This document shows, one piece after another, positions 16,971 through 26,377 of a DNA stretch of 64,000 nucleotides; the first letter of the stretch is position 1, and every line of letters starts with the position of its first letter. Location of the stretch: assembly GCA_022825665.1 (NCBI GenBank), contig JAJDWI010000080.1, positions 16,242-80,241 of the forward strand, given 5' to 3'. The translations under genes and the position numbers were made by a program. This stretch comes from Candidatus Poribacteria bacterium. GTDB taxonomy: Bacteria; Poribacteria; WGA-4E; WGA-3G. The notes under the pieces are model-generated. The model worked only from the letters and a program-made list of their open reading frames with translations. It was not told where the DNA came from and did not search any database.

Positions 16971-18998
16971 TTAGTTCCTCACTTCAGATGGCGGAGTTTC
17001 TTTCAACCATGCATAGTTAAACCGATAATGTTGTTTGCTGCTGATAAGGTGAATTATTCCGTTTTTACCTTGGCAAACAGCAAGATAACCACCCGGTTCA
17101 GCACTATTCAAACCCATTATGAAAGGGTGTCCATCCATCGTCTCAATTTCTCGGTCAGGACCATCATCTGTAATGAGACGGATATTAGACCACGATTCAC
17201 CGTCATCATAAGAGAGTGCCCCGAAGAGTCCTATAACCTGCCGTTCATTTCCAGATTCGTCCATAAGCGGCATCGTCTCAGGTGTCTTGCGACTACCTGT
17301 AAACGAGGCAAGAAAAATGGGTCCTTCTTGAAGTCTTAAAAATACACACCTTTGTCCACCAGAAACAACAGGAAACGGACTTGCACTGTAATGCCATGTT
17401 TTACCACTATCGTTAGAAACACTTTTTGGCATGCGACCGTCAATCGTATCCCCACGACCATACGCCATCAACCGTCCATCAGACAGTTCCACAACCGCTG
17501 CATGTATCCCTGCAATCCATCCTCCGCTTTTACCCGCTGCAAAATCAGGAATCGGTTGTCCTGCTCCAGGATCGTACCACGTTTCACCATCATCATTGCT
17601 CAACCAGATCGCTGTGCCACCGTTACCACCACTTACAGCATCGCAAGCAAGTAGAATTGAACCGTCCTGTCTACGGAAAACCGATGCGATTGGCATGTGA
17701 CGGAGTTGGTGCTCTGGAGAGATAAAACGGGGTTTTGACCATGTTGCTCCGTTGTCATCCGAATAACGCAGGACCAGTGCTAAAGGACCCCATGTTGCTG
17801 CTGCTGACAATCCGTTGAAATGATAAATACGTCCGTTCTCATTACGCCATAGACTTGTAGCATGATTGTTTCTATCAGGCGGTCCCCAGAAGGGTTCTGC
17901 AGGATCCCATTCAGTCTGACCGAATCGTAATCGACTTGCAGCAACAGTTAATTCACGTCCTCGCTCTGTTACGCACGAATACCATGCTGAGAACATATCA
18001 CCATTCGGACATTCAACAATCGCTGGGACATGGTTATGTCTTGAAAATAGTGGACCATTTGAACCCTCTGGTATTCGGACAAACGGGATCGGTTTAGCAA
18101 AATATGCTGATTCTGGTGCGTGTGCTGTTTTAGAATCCTGATTAACATTCTGTCCCCATAAGGCTACCTTCGTAGATGGTAATGACAAAGATGTCTCTGG
18201 CATTTCACCACACACCACACGGAAACCGATATACCAATGTTTATCTTCTGGTACTGCTCCCATCCGATTCGCGGAACGCAGATAACATAGTAATGTAGAA
18301 TGGCTGCCTCCGCGCGTTACACGATACAAACCATTTTCTCGTCCACAAGGATCTGTCTGTGGTTGTGGTTCATAAGGTCCATACCAATCTTGGCACCACT
18401 CCTCAACATTGCCATGCATGTCGTATAGACCCCATGCATTTGGTTGTGTTTTACCGACATGTAGTGGGACAATCTCTTCTTCTCTACGACTCCGTCCCGC
18501 ATCTGGGTACCAACTTTCTCCTACGTTCTTTTGAAACTCCTCTGGCAATGTATCACCAGTATAGTAATGGGTTGTGGTGCCTGCTCTGCATGCATATTCC
18601 CATTCTGCTTCGGTTGGCAGACGATATGGTAAACCTTCCTTATCAGTCAACCACTTGCAGAAATTAGTTGCATCGTGCCAATCTACAAAGACAACTGCTT
18701 CATCATCGTCCTGTGAGAACCCTACTTTACCACGTAGTTCATTATGTGATGATTGAAATTGCTCATATTGTACGTTTGTTACTTGATATATGCCGATGTA
18801 ATACGGATTGCTAAGTGTTACCTGATGAATTGGTTGTTCATCCCAATCTCCATCTTGTAGGTATTCTCTGCCACCGGTTAATTCTTCGGGAAGATTAGCG
18901 TTTGCGGAACCCATCATAAATGTGCCGGGTTCAATTCTTACGAACTGCATTCCAATAGAATTTGTAAATGTCTTCTCTTTAATTATCTGTTTTTGCAT
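16971..18998 (-). CDS. Fusion of formylglycine-generating (SUMF1) domain and BNR sialidase domain
   Basis: Counting from the ATG at 18998, residues about 5-260 form an FGE-sulfatase domain (GMQFVRIEPGTFMMGS, YRLPTEAEWEYACRAGT, WGLYDMHGNVEEWCQDWY, RGGSHSTLLCYLRSANR). Residues about 280-665 form a six-bladed sialidase-like propeller with Asp-boxes SDDNGATW, SNDDGETW, SNDSGKTW and SYDDGESW. No signal peptide is visible. A TTG at 19040 extends the frame by 14 codons, but the promoter predicts transcription from about 19042, so the inner ATG is preferred. Sialidase substrate unknown; the SUMF1 half may bind or modify rather than make formylglycine. First gene of an operon with PhyH and the PLD-like gene. 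Confidence 0.85.
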   Translation of the reverse strand: MQKQIIKEKTFTNSIGMQFVRIEPGTFMMGSANANLPEELTGGREYLQDGDWDEQPIHQVTLSNPYYIGIYQVTNVQYEQFQSSHNELRGKVGFSQDDDEAVVFVDWHDATNFCKWLTDKEGLPYRLPTEAEWEYACRAGTTTHYYTGDTLPEEFQKNVGESWYPDAGRSRREEEIVPLHVGKTQPNAWGLYDMHGNVEEWCQDWYGPYEPQPQTDPCGRENGLYRVTRGGSHSTLLCYLRSANRMGAVPEDKHWYIGFRVVCGEMPETSLSLPSTKVALWGQNVNQDSKTAHAPESAYFAKPIPFVRIPEGSNGPLFSRHNHVPAIVECPNGDMFSAWYSCVTERGRELTVAASRLRFGQTEWDPAEPFWGPPDRNNHATSLWRNENGRIYHFNGLSAAATWGPLALVLRYSDDNGATWSKPRFISPEHQLRHMPIASVFRRQDGSILLACDAVSGGNGGTAIWLSNDDGETWYDPGAGQPIPDFAAGKSGGWIAGIHAAVVELSDGRLMAYGRGDTIDGRMPKSVSNDSGKTWHYSASPFPVVSGGQRCVFLRLQEGPIFLASFTGSRKTPETMPLMDESGNERQVIGLFGALSYDDGESWSNIRLITDDGPDREIETMDGHPFIMGLNSAEPGGYLAVCQGKNGIIHLISSKQHYRFNYAWLKETPPSEVRN

Positions 18999-19048
18999 AG
19001 TGTTCTCAATTCGGTAACTTGATTTCAATTTGTTTATCAATATAAAGC

Positions 19049-19077
19049 ATTATATATGGTCTGTCTGATATTGTCAA
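19049..19077 (-). promoter_or_regulatory. Perfect-consensus promoter of the FGE-sialidase operon
   Basis: On the minus strand TTGACA (complement of 19072-19077), a 17-base spacer and TATAAT (complement of 19049-19054). The start site would be near 19042, giving a leader of about 44 bases to the ATG at 18998. Confidence 0.78.
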
Positions 19078-19470
19078 ATGTTGTAGTATATACCCCAGAA
19101 GCCTTCACTTATCAATATCGTACGATTTCAATATTAATCCTTCCTCCGGGGGTTACGAGATGTCCTAATATGAATAAAATTGCTTCGAAAAAAACGCACT
19201 AAAAACGGGTGTTTTTTGCACATTGGTGCGTTTTTATATTTGGGGTTGGACCAGTCTGGGACTGGATTTATAGAGGTTTTTGAAAATTTTGAATTTTTCA
19301 TTTTTGGTGCGTTTTTTATTTTCTTGGTTATGGTCGGTTTTTGGTGGATGTTTGTTGGGTGAAGGGTGAGGTTTTTGTTGTGAATGTGGATTGTGTGTGA
19401 TTTTTGTTTTTCATAGTGGTCGAATTATAACAGGTGGTGGGAGGAGATGGAAGGTTTTGTGGGGATTGGA

Positions 19471-19508
19471 ACAATATATATCCAATATGTTTCATGTCCG
19501 TTTCAGAT
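19471..19508 (-). repeat. Dispersed inverted core, copy 1
   Basis: The reverse complement of this stretch matches 31126-31163 at nearly every base (both contain CTGAAACGGACAT and CATATTGGATATATATTGTT). At both sites the core is followed, in its own orientation, by several hundred bases rich in A and C and poor in G. Confidence 0.6.
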
Positions 19509-19518
19509 TTTTGGGTTT

Positions 19519-19715
19519 TTGAACCAGGATTTTCAGGATAAGAGAAGAGTCTGAACCAGGATTTTCAGGATTGGAGTTTGGGGTATATATCCCATGTCAA
19601 AGGAAAATGATTACTTTTTGTAAAAGAACATTGGGTATCAAACTCATAATCTTGGTAATCCTGTAATCCTGCCAATCCTGGTTCGGACAATTAGGATTTT
19701 CAGGATTGGCGTTTG
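19519..19715. repeat. Rearranged family-A (CAGGATT) repeats
   Basis: GAACCAGGATTTTCAGGAT occurs at about 19521 and again at about 19552, with inverse AATCCTGGTTCGGACA near 19674-19689 and a further GGATTTTCAGGATTGG. It looks like two partly overlapping copies of the element seen intact at 12417-12551. Confidence 0.5.
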
Positions 19716-19931
19716 AGGTATTGTATTCCTTTTGATAGGGAGACGATATATTGTTGTGTTGTTGGTGAATGGCACAAACTGGAAAGTTTGTGCTACGATG
19801 AGGAATGTTGTGCAATTCATGTAATCCGTGATTCAGGTAGAAAATATTCATGAAGAGTAACGTCTTCTACAAGATTACTACGCGATAAATGAATGTATCT
19901 GGAATATACCCACTGTCCCATAAACTTTGAT

Positions 19932-19961
19932 TTGTTATTCAAAACATAGACATGCTATAAT
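19932..19961 (+). promoter_or_regulatory. Sigma-70-like promoter of the HEAT/TPR gene
   Basis: TTGTTA at 19932-19937, an 18-base spacer, and TATAAT at 19956-19961. The start near 19968 leaves a leader of about 17 bases that carries AGGAGG, which supports the ATG at 19985 as start. Confidence 0.6.
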
Positions 19962-19984
19962 CAATGTTAGATAGGAGGTTGTCT

Positions 19985-20638
19985 ATGCTAAAACGCAATG
20001 GTTTTTCAAAATTAGCATCCCTGATGTTAAAAGACTATGCAGATACTGAAAGTCTGAAAGCACAACTCACATCAGAATATACTGAAGAGGATCTGATATC
20101 CTATCTACAAAATGAAGACCCACTGGTTGGTCGTGTTGCTGCATCTGCCCTTGGAATAGTAGGCGATATGAATGTAGTTCCTGCTTTAGTTGCAAACCTT
20201 AAAAACGAGAATTTTCGCACTTCAATCATTACGGAAGCAGCATTGTGGAAAATATGGTGTCGTTCAGGAGATGAATCTGTGGATGAAATGCTCATATCAG
20301 GTAAGAGATATTTGGAAAATGAGAACCTTTTGGAAGCGGTAAAACAATTTACGGCAGTTATAGATGCATTACCGGATTTTGCTGAAGGATATAACCAACG
20401 CGCTATTGTCTATTATGTAATGGAAAAATGGAACAATGCACTTGAAGATTGTGTACAGACAGTAAAACTTAACCCGTATCATTTTGGTGCTTATGCAGGT
20501 ATGGGACATGTATATCTCAGATTAGGACAAATAGGTAAGGCAGTTAATGCTTACAGACATGCATTGCAAATCAATCCAAATCTTATCTCCATTGCCAATT
20601 CACTTCGGCAGTTACAGCATGTATTGCATGAGGAATAG
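19985..20638 (+). CDS. HEAT-repeat and TPR protein
   Basis: Soluble repeat protein of 217 aa with no enzyme motif. The first half has a HEAT-like pair (YLQNEDPLVGRVAASALGIVGD and MNVVPALVANLKNENF), the second half about three tetratricopeptide repeats (LISGKRYLENENLLEAVKQF, AEGYNQRAIVYYVMEKWNNALED, AYAGMGHVYLRLGQIGKAVNAYRHAL). Such scaffolds mediate protein-protein contacts. ATG at 19985 is chosen because AGGAGG lies seven bases upstream; the ATG at 19964 would put that site inside the gene. It lies nine bases before a membrane protein gene, its likely partner. Confidence 0.8.
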   Translation: MLKRNGFSKLASLMLKDYADTESLKAQLTSEYTEEDLISYLQNEDPLVGRVAASALGIVGDMNVVPALVANLKNENFRTSIITEAALWKIWCRSGDESVDEMLISGKRYLENENLLEAVKQFTAVIDALPDFAEGYNQRAIVYYVMEKWNNALEDCVQTVKLNPYHFGAYAGMGHVYLRLGQIGKAVNAYRHALQINPNLISIANSLRQLQHVLHEE

Positions 20639-20647
20639 GAACAGTTG

Positions 20648-21433
20648 ATGGATATAAAATTGACACATATTTCTGACGCAACATTTTACAAAAAGACATT
20701 CGTTTGTTTTTGTATTGCGAGTTTTCTACTATTTTTAACCTATCAATTGTTTACTCTTGCTAAACTTGGTTCACCTGATGTTTGTTATGCTCTTGCCCAG
20801 ACTGTCGTTATTCTTTTAGTAGCACCATACATTGCAGCCTTAAGTGCAGAACTTGATCTGAAGTCAAAATTACATTCACATTTACTATTACTTACACCAA
20901 TCCATATCGGTAGAAGTTTGTTAGTACGACTTGTCAGAAGTCAAGTTGTGCTTTTGTGCTGGATTGTTGTATCAACAGCATTTGCTATTTTAATGTTCAA
21001 CATGCCAATCATAAAAGCATTAAAGATTTTGATCCTGTTAGGTATATATAGTATATCTGCTGGAGCGATTGGTATGTGTTTGACACAAGCATTTAAGGAT
21101 GAAATCTTTGGAACAGTTTGCACATATTCTATATTGTGTGTGTTTATAGGAAGTGCATTTTTATTAATGTCTGTTGAAAGATATATTGACAACATACGAC
21201 CAATAATTAAACCAGTACTTCATTTGAATCCACTCATTGCTGTGTGTAATATCTTTGATGGGTTGGATATTTTTAGAATACCAATATTCTATGCAATTAC
21301 ACCGATTACAGATTATAATTACTCGTATCCATCATGGTATATTAATGTATTCTGGCAACTGGTAATTGGTATATGCTGCTTTTTGTGGACATGGAGAATG
21401 AGTAGGTCATCTAACATTACTGTGAAATATTGA
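20648..21433 (+). CDS. Six-helix membrane protein, possibly ABC-2-type permease
   Basis: About 260 aa with some six hydrophobic segments (TFVCFCIASFLLFLTY, ALAQTVVILLVAPYIAAL, VVLLCWIVVSTAFAILMF, ILILLGIYSISAGAIGM, YSILCVFIGSAFLLM, and a final one before RMSRSSN). The early segment followed by AALSAELDLKSKLHSHLLLLTPIHI resembles the ABC-2 permease pattern in which a short cytoplasmic loop precedes helix 3, but no ATPase gene is adjacent, so function stays open. AGGAAC precedes the ATG at 20648; the upstream TTG is not needed. Confidence 0.7.
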   Translation: MDIKLTHISDATFYKKTFVCFCIASFLLFLTYQLFTLAKLGSPDVCYALAQTVVILLVAPYIAALSAELDLKSKLHSHLLLLTPIHIGRSLLVRLVRSQVVLLCWIVVSTAFAILMFNMPIIKALKILILLGIYSISAGAIGMCLTQAFKDEIFGTVCTYSILCVFIGSAFLLMSVERYIDNIRPIIKPVLHLNPLIAVCNIFDGLDIFRIPIFYAITPITDYNYSYPSWYINVFWQLVIGICCFLWTWRMSRSSNITVKY

Positions 21434-21449
21434 AGTTGTTGGTATTCAA

Positions 21450-22868
21450 ATGAGAGAATCCATGAATAAGTTAAAAGACCCAATTATAAGTGTTTCAGGG
21501 GTACGTGGACAGGTTGGTATATCGCTTGATGCGCGGACAATTACACGGTTTGCAATGGCATTTGGCACATTTGCCGATGGAAAAACCGTTGTGATTGGAC
21601 GAGATTCACGCACATCCAGCCCTATGATTCGTCATGCAGTTCTTGCTGGTCTTTTTGCTACTGGATGCCACGTTATAGATGTTGGGTTATGTCCAACCCC
21701 TACTGTATTGATGATAGCAAAGCACCTAAACGCAGCTGGAAGTATTACGATTACTGCGAGTCATAATCCCGTAGAATGGAATGGCATAGAATTTGCTTCA
21801 AAAGCAGGAAAGTTGCTGACACAAACAGAACGTGACAAATTGATGGGTATCTATGGGACCGAAGATTTTACCCTCGCTGCTTGGGATAAACAGGGAACGA
21901 TTGAAGAATACAAAGAACCAATCAACCACCATCTCCGTCAGATACTCAATTCTGGATGGTTTGATGCAAATATTGTTCGAGATGCTAAGTTAAAGGTAGC
22001 ACTTGATTGCGGTAATGGTGCTGGATGTGTTATTAGTCCTTCTCTGCTACGGGAACTTGGATGTGATGTCGTTGAAATAAATTGTGTGTTAGATGGCAAC
22101 TTCAATCGTCCTGCAGAACCCACTCCTGATGCATTAAGTCAACTGTGTGAAACAGTGCTTGAAACAGAAGCAGATATAGGATTCGCACATGATGGAGATG
22201 CTGACCGGGTTGTAGTCGTTACTGATTCAGGTGTGGCATTAAGTGGAGAATGGACTTTAGCATTTGTTGTAGATTTTATATTGAATAAGATAAAGGGAGA
22301 CATCGTTGCCACTGTAATTACAAGTCGTATGATAGACGATATTGCTGCAAAACACGGTGTGTCTCTGCATCGTACGAAAGTCGGTGTAGGATGGGTAGTT
22401 GAAAAGATGCACGAAGTGAACGCTGTTATCGGTGGTGAAGGCACAGGTGGTGTGATATATCCTTCTCTCAACTATACAACGGATGGTATTGCCTCAATAG
22501 CAGCAATTGTTCAGTCCCTTGCTGAATCCAAGTGTACAGTGACAGAACTTGTTGATGCAATGCCAAGATATGAGATGTGTCGCAAGAAAGTAGAGATTCC
22601 ATCCCAAGAGGTAGCAACGAAACTTGTTGATCTTGTATTGAGAGAGTATGAAGCAGAATGCACCACAGACATAGAATCAACACAACACCTTGATTTAACA
22701 GATGGTATCAAATGTGTCTGGGATGACCATTGGATCAACATTCGTAAATCAGGCACAGAACCAGTAATTCGAGTTTTTAGTGAAGCACCATCTGAAACAC
22801 AAGCAGAGGCACTTTGTAATCGGGAAATTGATCGTTTACAAACCTTAATGAAACAGATAAACCTTTAA
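21450..22868 (+). CDS. glmM: Phosphoglucosamine mutase/phosphohexomutase (GlmM-like)
   Basis: Alpha-D-phosphohexomutase. The N-terminal KDPIISVSGVRGQVG loop is the GlmM type. The phosphoserine loop TASHNP has Ser104, the magnesium loop is DGDADR (Asp248, Asp250, Asp252), GGEGTGGVI matches the sugar-binding loop, and RKSGTEPVIRVFSEA binds phosphate. GlmM converts glucosamine-6-phosphate to glucosamine-1-phosphate for UDP-GlcNAc. Length 472 aa is a little above the usual 445. The first four codons may be extra; an ATG at 21462 is an alternative start. Its neighbour yvcK binds UDP-GlcNAc, which fits an envelope-precursor role, but a phosphomannomutase function cannot be excluded. Confidence 0.85.
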   Translation: MRESMNKLKDPIISVSGVRGQVGISLDARTITRFAMAFGTFADGKTVVIGRDSRTSSPMIRHAVLAGLFATGCHVIDVGLCPTPTVLMIAKHLNAAGSITITASHNPVEWNGIEFASKAGKLLTQTERDKLMGIYGTEDFTLAAWDKQGTIEEYKEPINHHLRQILNSGWFDANIVRDAKLKVALDCGNGAGCVISPSLLRELGCDVVEINCVLDGNFNRPAEPTPDALSQLCETVLETEADIGFAHDGDADRVVVVTDSGVALSGEWTLAFVVDFILNKIKGDIVATVITSRMIDDIAAKHGVSLHRTKVGVGWVVEKMHEVNAVIGGEGTGGVIYPSLNYTTDGIASIAAIVQSLAESKCTVTELVDAMPRYEMCRKKVEIPSQEVATKLVDLVLREYEAECTTDIESTQHLDLTDGIKCVWDDHWINIRKSGTEPVIRVFSEAPSETQAEALCNREIDRLQTLMKQINL

Positions 22869-22948
22869 CTGCGTTATTTGTCATAAATATATACGTTATT
22901 GTAAATTAAAATACAAACAAAAGCACTAACTTGAGGGTTGGAGAAATT

Positions 22949-24199
22949 ATGTCTTTGAAAATTGCCTGCATCGGTGGTGGAAGCGGATTATCCGCGCTCC
23001 TCAGCGGGATTAAGTATTTCTCTGATATGGAATCGGGTAACGAAAAGATTATTGATCTGGATAGTTTGTCAGCAATCGTTACCGTATCAGACGATGGAGG
23101 AAGTTCTGGTCGTCTGGTTGAGGAATTTGATGTCCTTCCACCTGGAGATATACGTAGGTTATTGTATACTTTATCCGATGCAGAAGAACTTGCAGGTCTA
23201 TTTGAATACCGGTTTTCCAGCAATGGTGATCTTGGTGGACATACAATTGGAAATCTATTATTAACTGCACTCTCAGAAATAAAAGGTAATTTTCCTAAAG
23301 CTATTCAAGCAGCATCACGACTACTCTCTGTGCGCGGACAGATCATTCCAGTTACCTTAGATTACACCATCCTTTGTGCAGAACTGGCTGACGGTGAAAT
23401 TGTTCGAGGTGAGTCGACAATCCCTATACGCGAAAATAGAGAACCTATTAAACGTGTGTTTTTTGAGCAGCGTGAAAACGGCAAAACACCACATGATATA
23501 GACGAAGTTTATGAATGCCAAGCACATCAATCAGCGATAGATGCGCTTGTCAACGCAGATGCAATTATTATCGGACCGGGAAGTCTGTACACAAGTATTA
23601 TGCCGAATCTTGTGATAAAAGGCATTGTTGAAACAATACAACGGTCTAATGCTGTAAAAATATATGTGTGCAATGTGATGACGCAACCCGGTGAAACCGA
23701 CGGTTATGCTGTGACAGATCATGTCAACGCTATACTTGACCATGCAAAGATTCCTATCAATTATGTCTTGGTCAATAACCAACCTGCCCCCAAGGAAATT
23801 ATGCAAGGGTATGTAAGAAATGAATTGGTTTCTCAACTTACCCGAATTCGGTCTCTATCTGAAGAAGGACTTTCAATGCTTTCAGAGGACAGTGAGCATT
23901 TAATGCAAGTGCTGAATCTTGCAAAAGATATATCTGACTTATCTACAGAAACAATACAGCTTGCAGATGCTTCAAAAGTACAAGTTTGCTACAACCGTGA
24001 GCAGGAACGTCTTGAAGAACAAGACATAACGATTGTTGAAGCAGACCTTATTAGGGACATGATTGTCACTGAAATCGGAACATGGATGGGTGGTGCACAG
24101 ATGAACGTTATTAGACATGATCCTGAAAAGTTGGCTACTAATCTTGTTGAGATATTCAGGAATCATCCGAAACTGAGTGAAGCAATTAAACAGAAATAG
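22949..24199 (+). CDS. yvcK: UDP-GlcNAc-binding gluconeogenesis factor YvcK (CofD-like)
   Basis: YvcK/YbhK family, a UDP-sugar-binding regulator that links carbon flux to peptidoglycan synthesis. It starts with LKIACIGGGSGLSALLSGIK, then TVSDDGGSSGRL, LPPGDIRR, DLGGHTIGNLLLTAL and IIGPGSLYTSIMPNL, all family signatures in order. GGAGAA precedes the ATG at 22949; a TTG at 22931 adds six codons that are not conserved. The C-terminal 80 residues are an extra tail beyond the core. It follows the GlmM-like mutase, which makes a precursor of its ligand. Confidence 0.9.
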   Translation: MSLKIACIGGGSGLSALLSGIKYFSDMESGNEKIIDLDSLSAIVTVSDDGGSSGRLVEEFDVLPPGDIRRLLYTLSDAEELAGLFEYRFSSNGDLGGHTIGNLLLTALSEIKGNFPKAIQAASRLLSVRGQIIPVTLDYTILCAELADGEIVRGESTIPIRENREPIKRVFFEQRENGKTPHDIDEVYECQAHQSAIDALVNADAIIIGPGSLYTSIMPNLVIKGIVETIQRSNAVKIYVCNVMTQPGETDGYAVTDHVNAILDHAKIPINYVLVNNQPAPKEIMQGYVRNELVSQLTRIRSLSEEGLSMLSEDSEHLMQVLNLAKDISDLSTETIQLADASKVQVCYNREQERLEEQDITIVEADLIRDMIVTEIGTWMGGAQMNVIRHDPEKLATNLVEIFRNHPKLSEAIKQK

Positions 24200-24224
24200 G
24201 GTAATTTTCATAGAAAACTACCCT
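24198..24224. terminator. Possible terminator after yvcK
   Basis: AGGGTAATTTTC and GAAAACTACCCT form a 12-bp stem with one mismatch around a three-base loop. The following T-run is short, so termination strength is uncertain; it may serve both converging genes. Confidence 0.45.
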
Positions 24225-24261
24225 TTGAGTTATTGAGACTAATAAGTTTTTCTATATCTAT

Positions 24262-24474
24262 TTATTTGAGTTCCAGATGAGAAACGTTGTTAGATTTAAT
24301 GTGAGAGGCAAATTGATCACAGATATACGATAGGTTGTCAATGAAATTTTCCCAATGAAATTCTTCTTCATGTGCCTGTACTGCAGCAAAATATACTGCT
24401 AATTCATAATAACCTAATTTTCGATCATCTGTTAGATGCGTTTTAGTAGTATGTGGTATATTAACTTTAGGCAT
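24262..24474 (-). CDS. Small uncharacterised protein (70 aa)
   Basis: Begins MPKVNIPHTTKTHLTDDRK and continues with ELAVYFAAVQAHEEEFHWENF, an amphipathic helical protein rich in His, Glu and Asn with no membrane segment. Start chosen at 24474 because GGAGG lies seven bases upstream on the minus strand; a longer frame starting at 24513 would add 13 residues read through the ribosome-binding site. It stands alone between yvcK and glnS, convergent with yvcK. The family is not recognised. Confidence 0.55.
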   Translation of the reverse strand: MPKVNIPHTTKTHLTDDRKLGYYELAVYFAAVQAHEEEFHWENFIDNLSYICDQFASHIKSNNVSHLELK

Positions 24475-24640
24475 CCTAAACCTCCAAAAAAAAATAAATT
24501 GTGTTATCCACATATAATTTAAACGTCTCTCTTGAATAAGGGTTTCAACTTTTTATATTTATTTTAAAAATTATATATTAAAGTTTTTTTAATTTTACAG
24601 TTCAGATTGGCGTTATAATTCAATATTTGTAGGAGAATTC

Positions 24641-26377
24641 ATGAATCATCCAAGAACTAAATCAGACCATAATAAAATCAACACTAAAGAGGAAGACAAT
24701 AATCCTCCTGATACAAATTTTATCAAGCAAGCAATTGAAGAAGATATAGCATCAAATAGATTTGATAGTAGGGTACATACCAGATTTCCTCCAGAACCGA
24801 GTGGATACCTGCATATCGGACACGCCAAAGCGATCTGTATCAGTTTTGGTATCGCTGAGAACTTTGGCGGTCTATACAATCTAAGATTCGATGACAGCAA
24901 TCCTATTACCGAAGAGCATGAGTTTGTAGAGGCGATCAAACGTGATGTCCATTGGCTTGGTTTTGATTGGGAAGACCGCGAATTTTATGCCTCCGACTAT
25001 TTTGAAACACTTTATGAATATGCTATCAAACTGATAAAAAAAGAAAAAGCTTATGTCTGTGATCTAACCCCAGAACAGATGCGTTCTTTCCGCGGTACAT
25101 TAATCGAACCCGGTAAAGACAGTCCTTTCCGTGAACGTTCTGTTGAAGAAAACTTAACTTTATTTAAAGGGATGCGTGATGGTAAATTTCCTGATGGTTC
25201 TCGCACGCTACGTGCAAAGATAGATATGACAAGTCCGAATCTAAATATGCGTGATCCAGTGATGTACCGTGTCTTACGTTCTCCACACTATCGGCATGGT
25301 AATGATTGGTGCATTTATCCCACCTATGATTTTACACATGGACAATCTGATTCAATTGAAGGTATCACGCATTCCTTATGTGATGTTCAATTTGAAGATC
25401 ATCGTCCACTTTATGATTGGTTTTTAGAGGCGTTAGAGATATATGCTCCCAGACAGATTGAATTTGCTCGTTTGAATCTTACATATACTATTCTCGGTAA
25501 AAGGAAGTTAAAAATATTGGTTGAGAACGGACATGTGAATGGTTGGGATGATCCAAGACTTCCAACACTCGCGGGGATGCGTCGTCGTGGATATACTCCA
25601 GAATCAATCAGAGATTTCTGTAACCGTATAGGTGTCTCGAAATCAGATAATCTCATTGAGATAAGTCAGTTGGAATATTCCATACGTGACGACCTGAATC
25701 GACGTGCACCACGTGTCATGGCTGTCCTTAATCCTGTAAAAGTAGTTATTGATAACTATCCAGAAGGTCAAGTAGAAATGATGGATGCAGATAACAATCC
25801 GGAAGATGAAAACGCGGGTACAAGGGAAATCCCATTCTCACGTGAAATTTATATTGAACGTGATGATTTCATGGAGGATCCACCACGAAAATTTTACAGA
25901 TTAGCACCCGGACGCGAAGTAAGACTTAAGCACGCATATTATATAACATGTGAAAACGTCATTAAAGATGAAAACACCGGAGAAATCCTTGAGATTCACT
26001 GCACCTACGATCCTGAAACAAAAGGTGGTTGGGCTGAAGATGGACGTAGAGTTCAGGGGACTTTGCATTGGGTATCTGTAGAACATGCAGTAGATGCTGA
26101 AGTGCGATTATACGATACGCTTTTTACTGAACGTGAACCAGAAAGTTCAGCAGATGGCACAGACTGGGTAAAATATATCAATCCTGATTCCTTAGAGGTG
26201 TTAAATGACTGCAAAGTTGAACCAAGTCTCTTGAGCGGTGCTCCTGGGAACCGTTATCAATTCTTACGGATTGGATATTTTTGCATTGATCCAGACACAT
26301 CAACAGAAAAATTGGTATTCAATAGAACAGTTGCACTACGGGATAGTTGGGCAAAAATTCAGAAAGGACAAAAATGA
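24641..26377 (+). CDS. glnS: Glutaminyl-tRNA synthetase
   Basis: Class I aminoacyl-tRNA synthetase charging tRNA-Gln directly. [16 protein letters not shown] carries the HIGH motif (His58-His61), followed by [31 protein letters not shown], the glutamine-specific layout. The second signature, usually MSKRKL, reads LGKRKL (Lys287-Arg288) before [15 protein letters not shown], which is complete. The C-terminal beta-barrel anticodon domain spans about 350-575. GGAG precedes the ATG. It overlaps gltX by four bases, so both synthetases are translated together. Having GlnRS removes the need for Gln-tRNA amidation by GatCAB. Confidence 0.93.
   Translation: MNHPRTKSDHNKINTKEEDNNPPDTNFIKQAIEEDIASNRFDSRVHTRFPPEPSGYLHIGHAKAICISFGIAENFGGLYNLRFDDSNPITEEHEFVEAIKRDVHWLGFDWEDREFYASDYFETLYEYAIKLIKKEKAYVCDLTPEQMRSFRGTLIEPGKDSPFRERSVEENLTLFKGMRDGKFPDGSRTLRAKIDMTSPNLNMRDPVMYRVLRSPHYRHGNDWCIYPTYDFTHGQSDSIEGITHSLCDVQFEDHRPLYDWFLEALEIYAPRQIEFARLNLTYTILGKRKLKILVENGHVNGWDDPRLPTLAGMRRRGYTPESIRDFCNRIGVSKSDNLIEISQLEYSIRDDLNRRAPRVMAVLNPVKVVIDNYPEGQVEMMDADNNPEDENAGTREIPFSREIYIERDDFMEDPPRKFYRLAPGREVRLKHAYYITCENVIKDENTGEILEIHCTYDPETKGGWAEDGRRVQGTLHWVSVEHAVDAEVRLYDTLFTEREPESSADGTDWVKYINPDSLEVLNDCKVEPSLLSGAPGNRYQFLRIGYFCIDPDTSTEKLVFNRTVALRDSWAKIQKGQK

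Larger units (their letters stand above)
19078..19931. other. Gene-free region of TG-rich sequence and repeats
   Basis: No gene found. About 19190-19480 is strikingly rich in T and G and poor in C on the plus strand, ending in the dispersed core at 19471-19508. From 19519 to 19715 lie broken family-A repeats, then near 19770-19797 a hairpin with GCACAAACT and AGTTTGTGC arms. Small frames here have no ribosome-binding site or family features. Confidence 0.55.

Noticed and set aside
16953-17725. Long plus-strand frames opposite the FGE-sialidase gene
   Set aside because: They are antisense shadows of a well-supported gene; no starts with ribosome-binding sites and no domain likeness.
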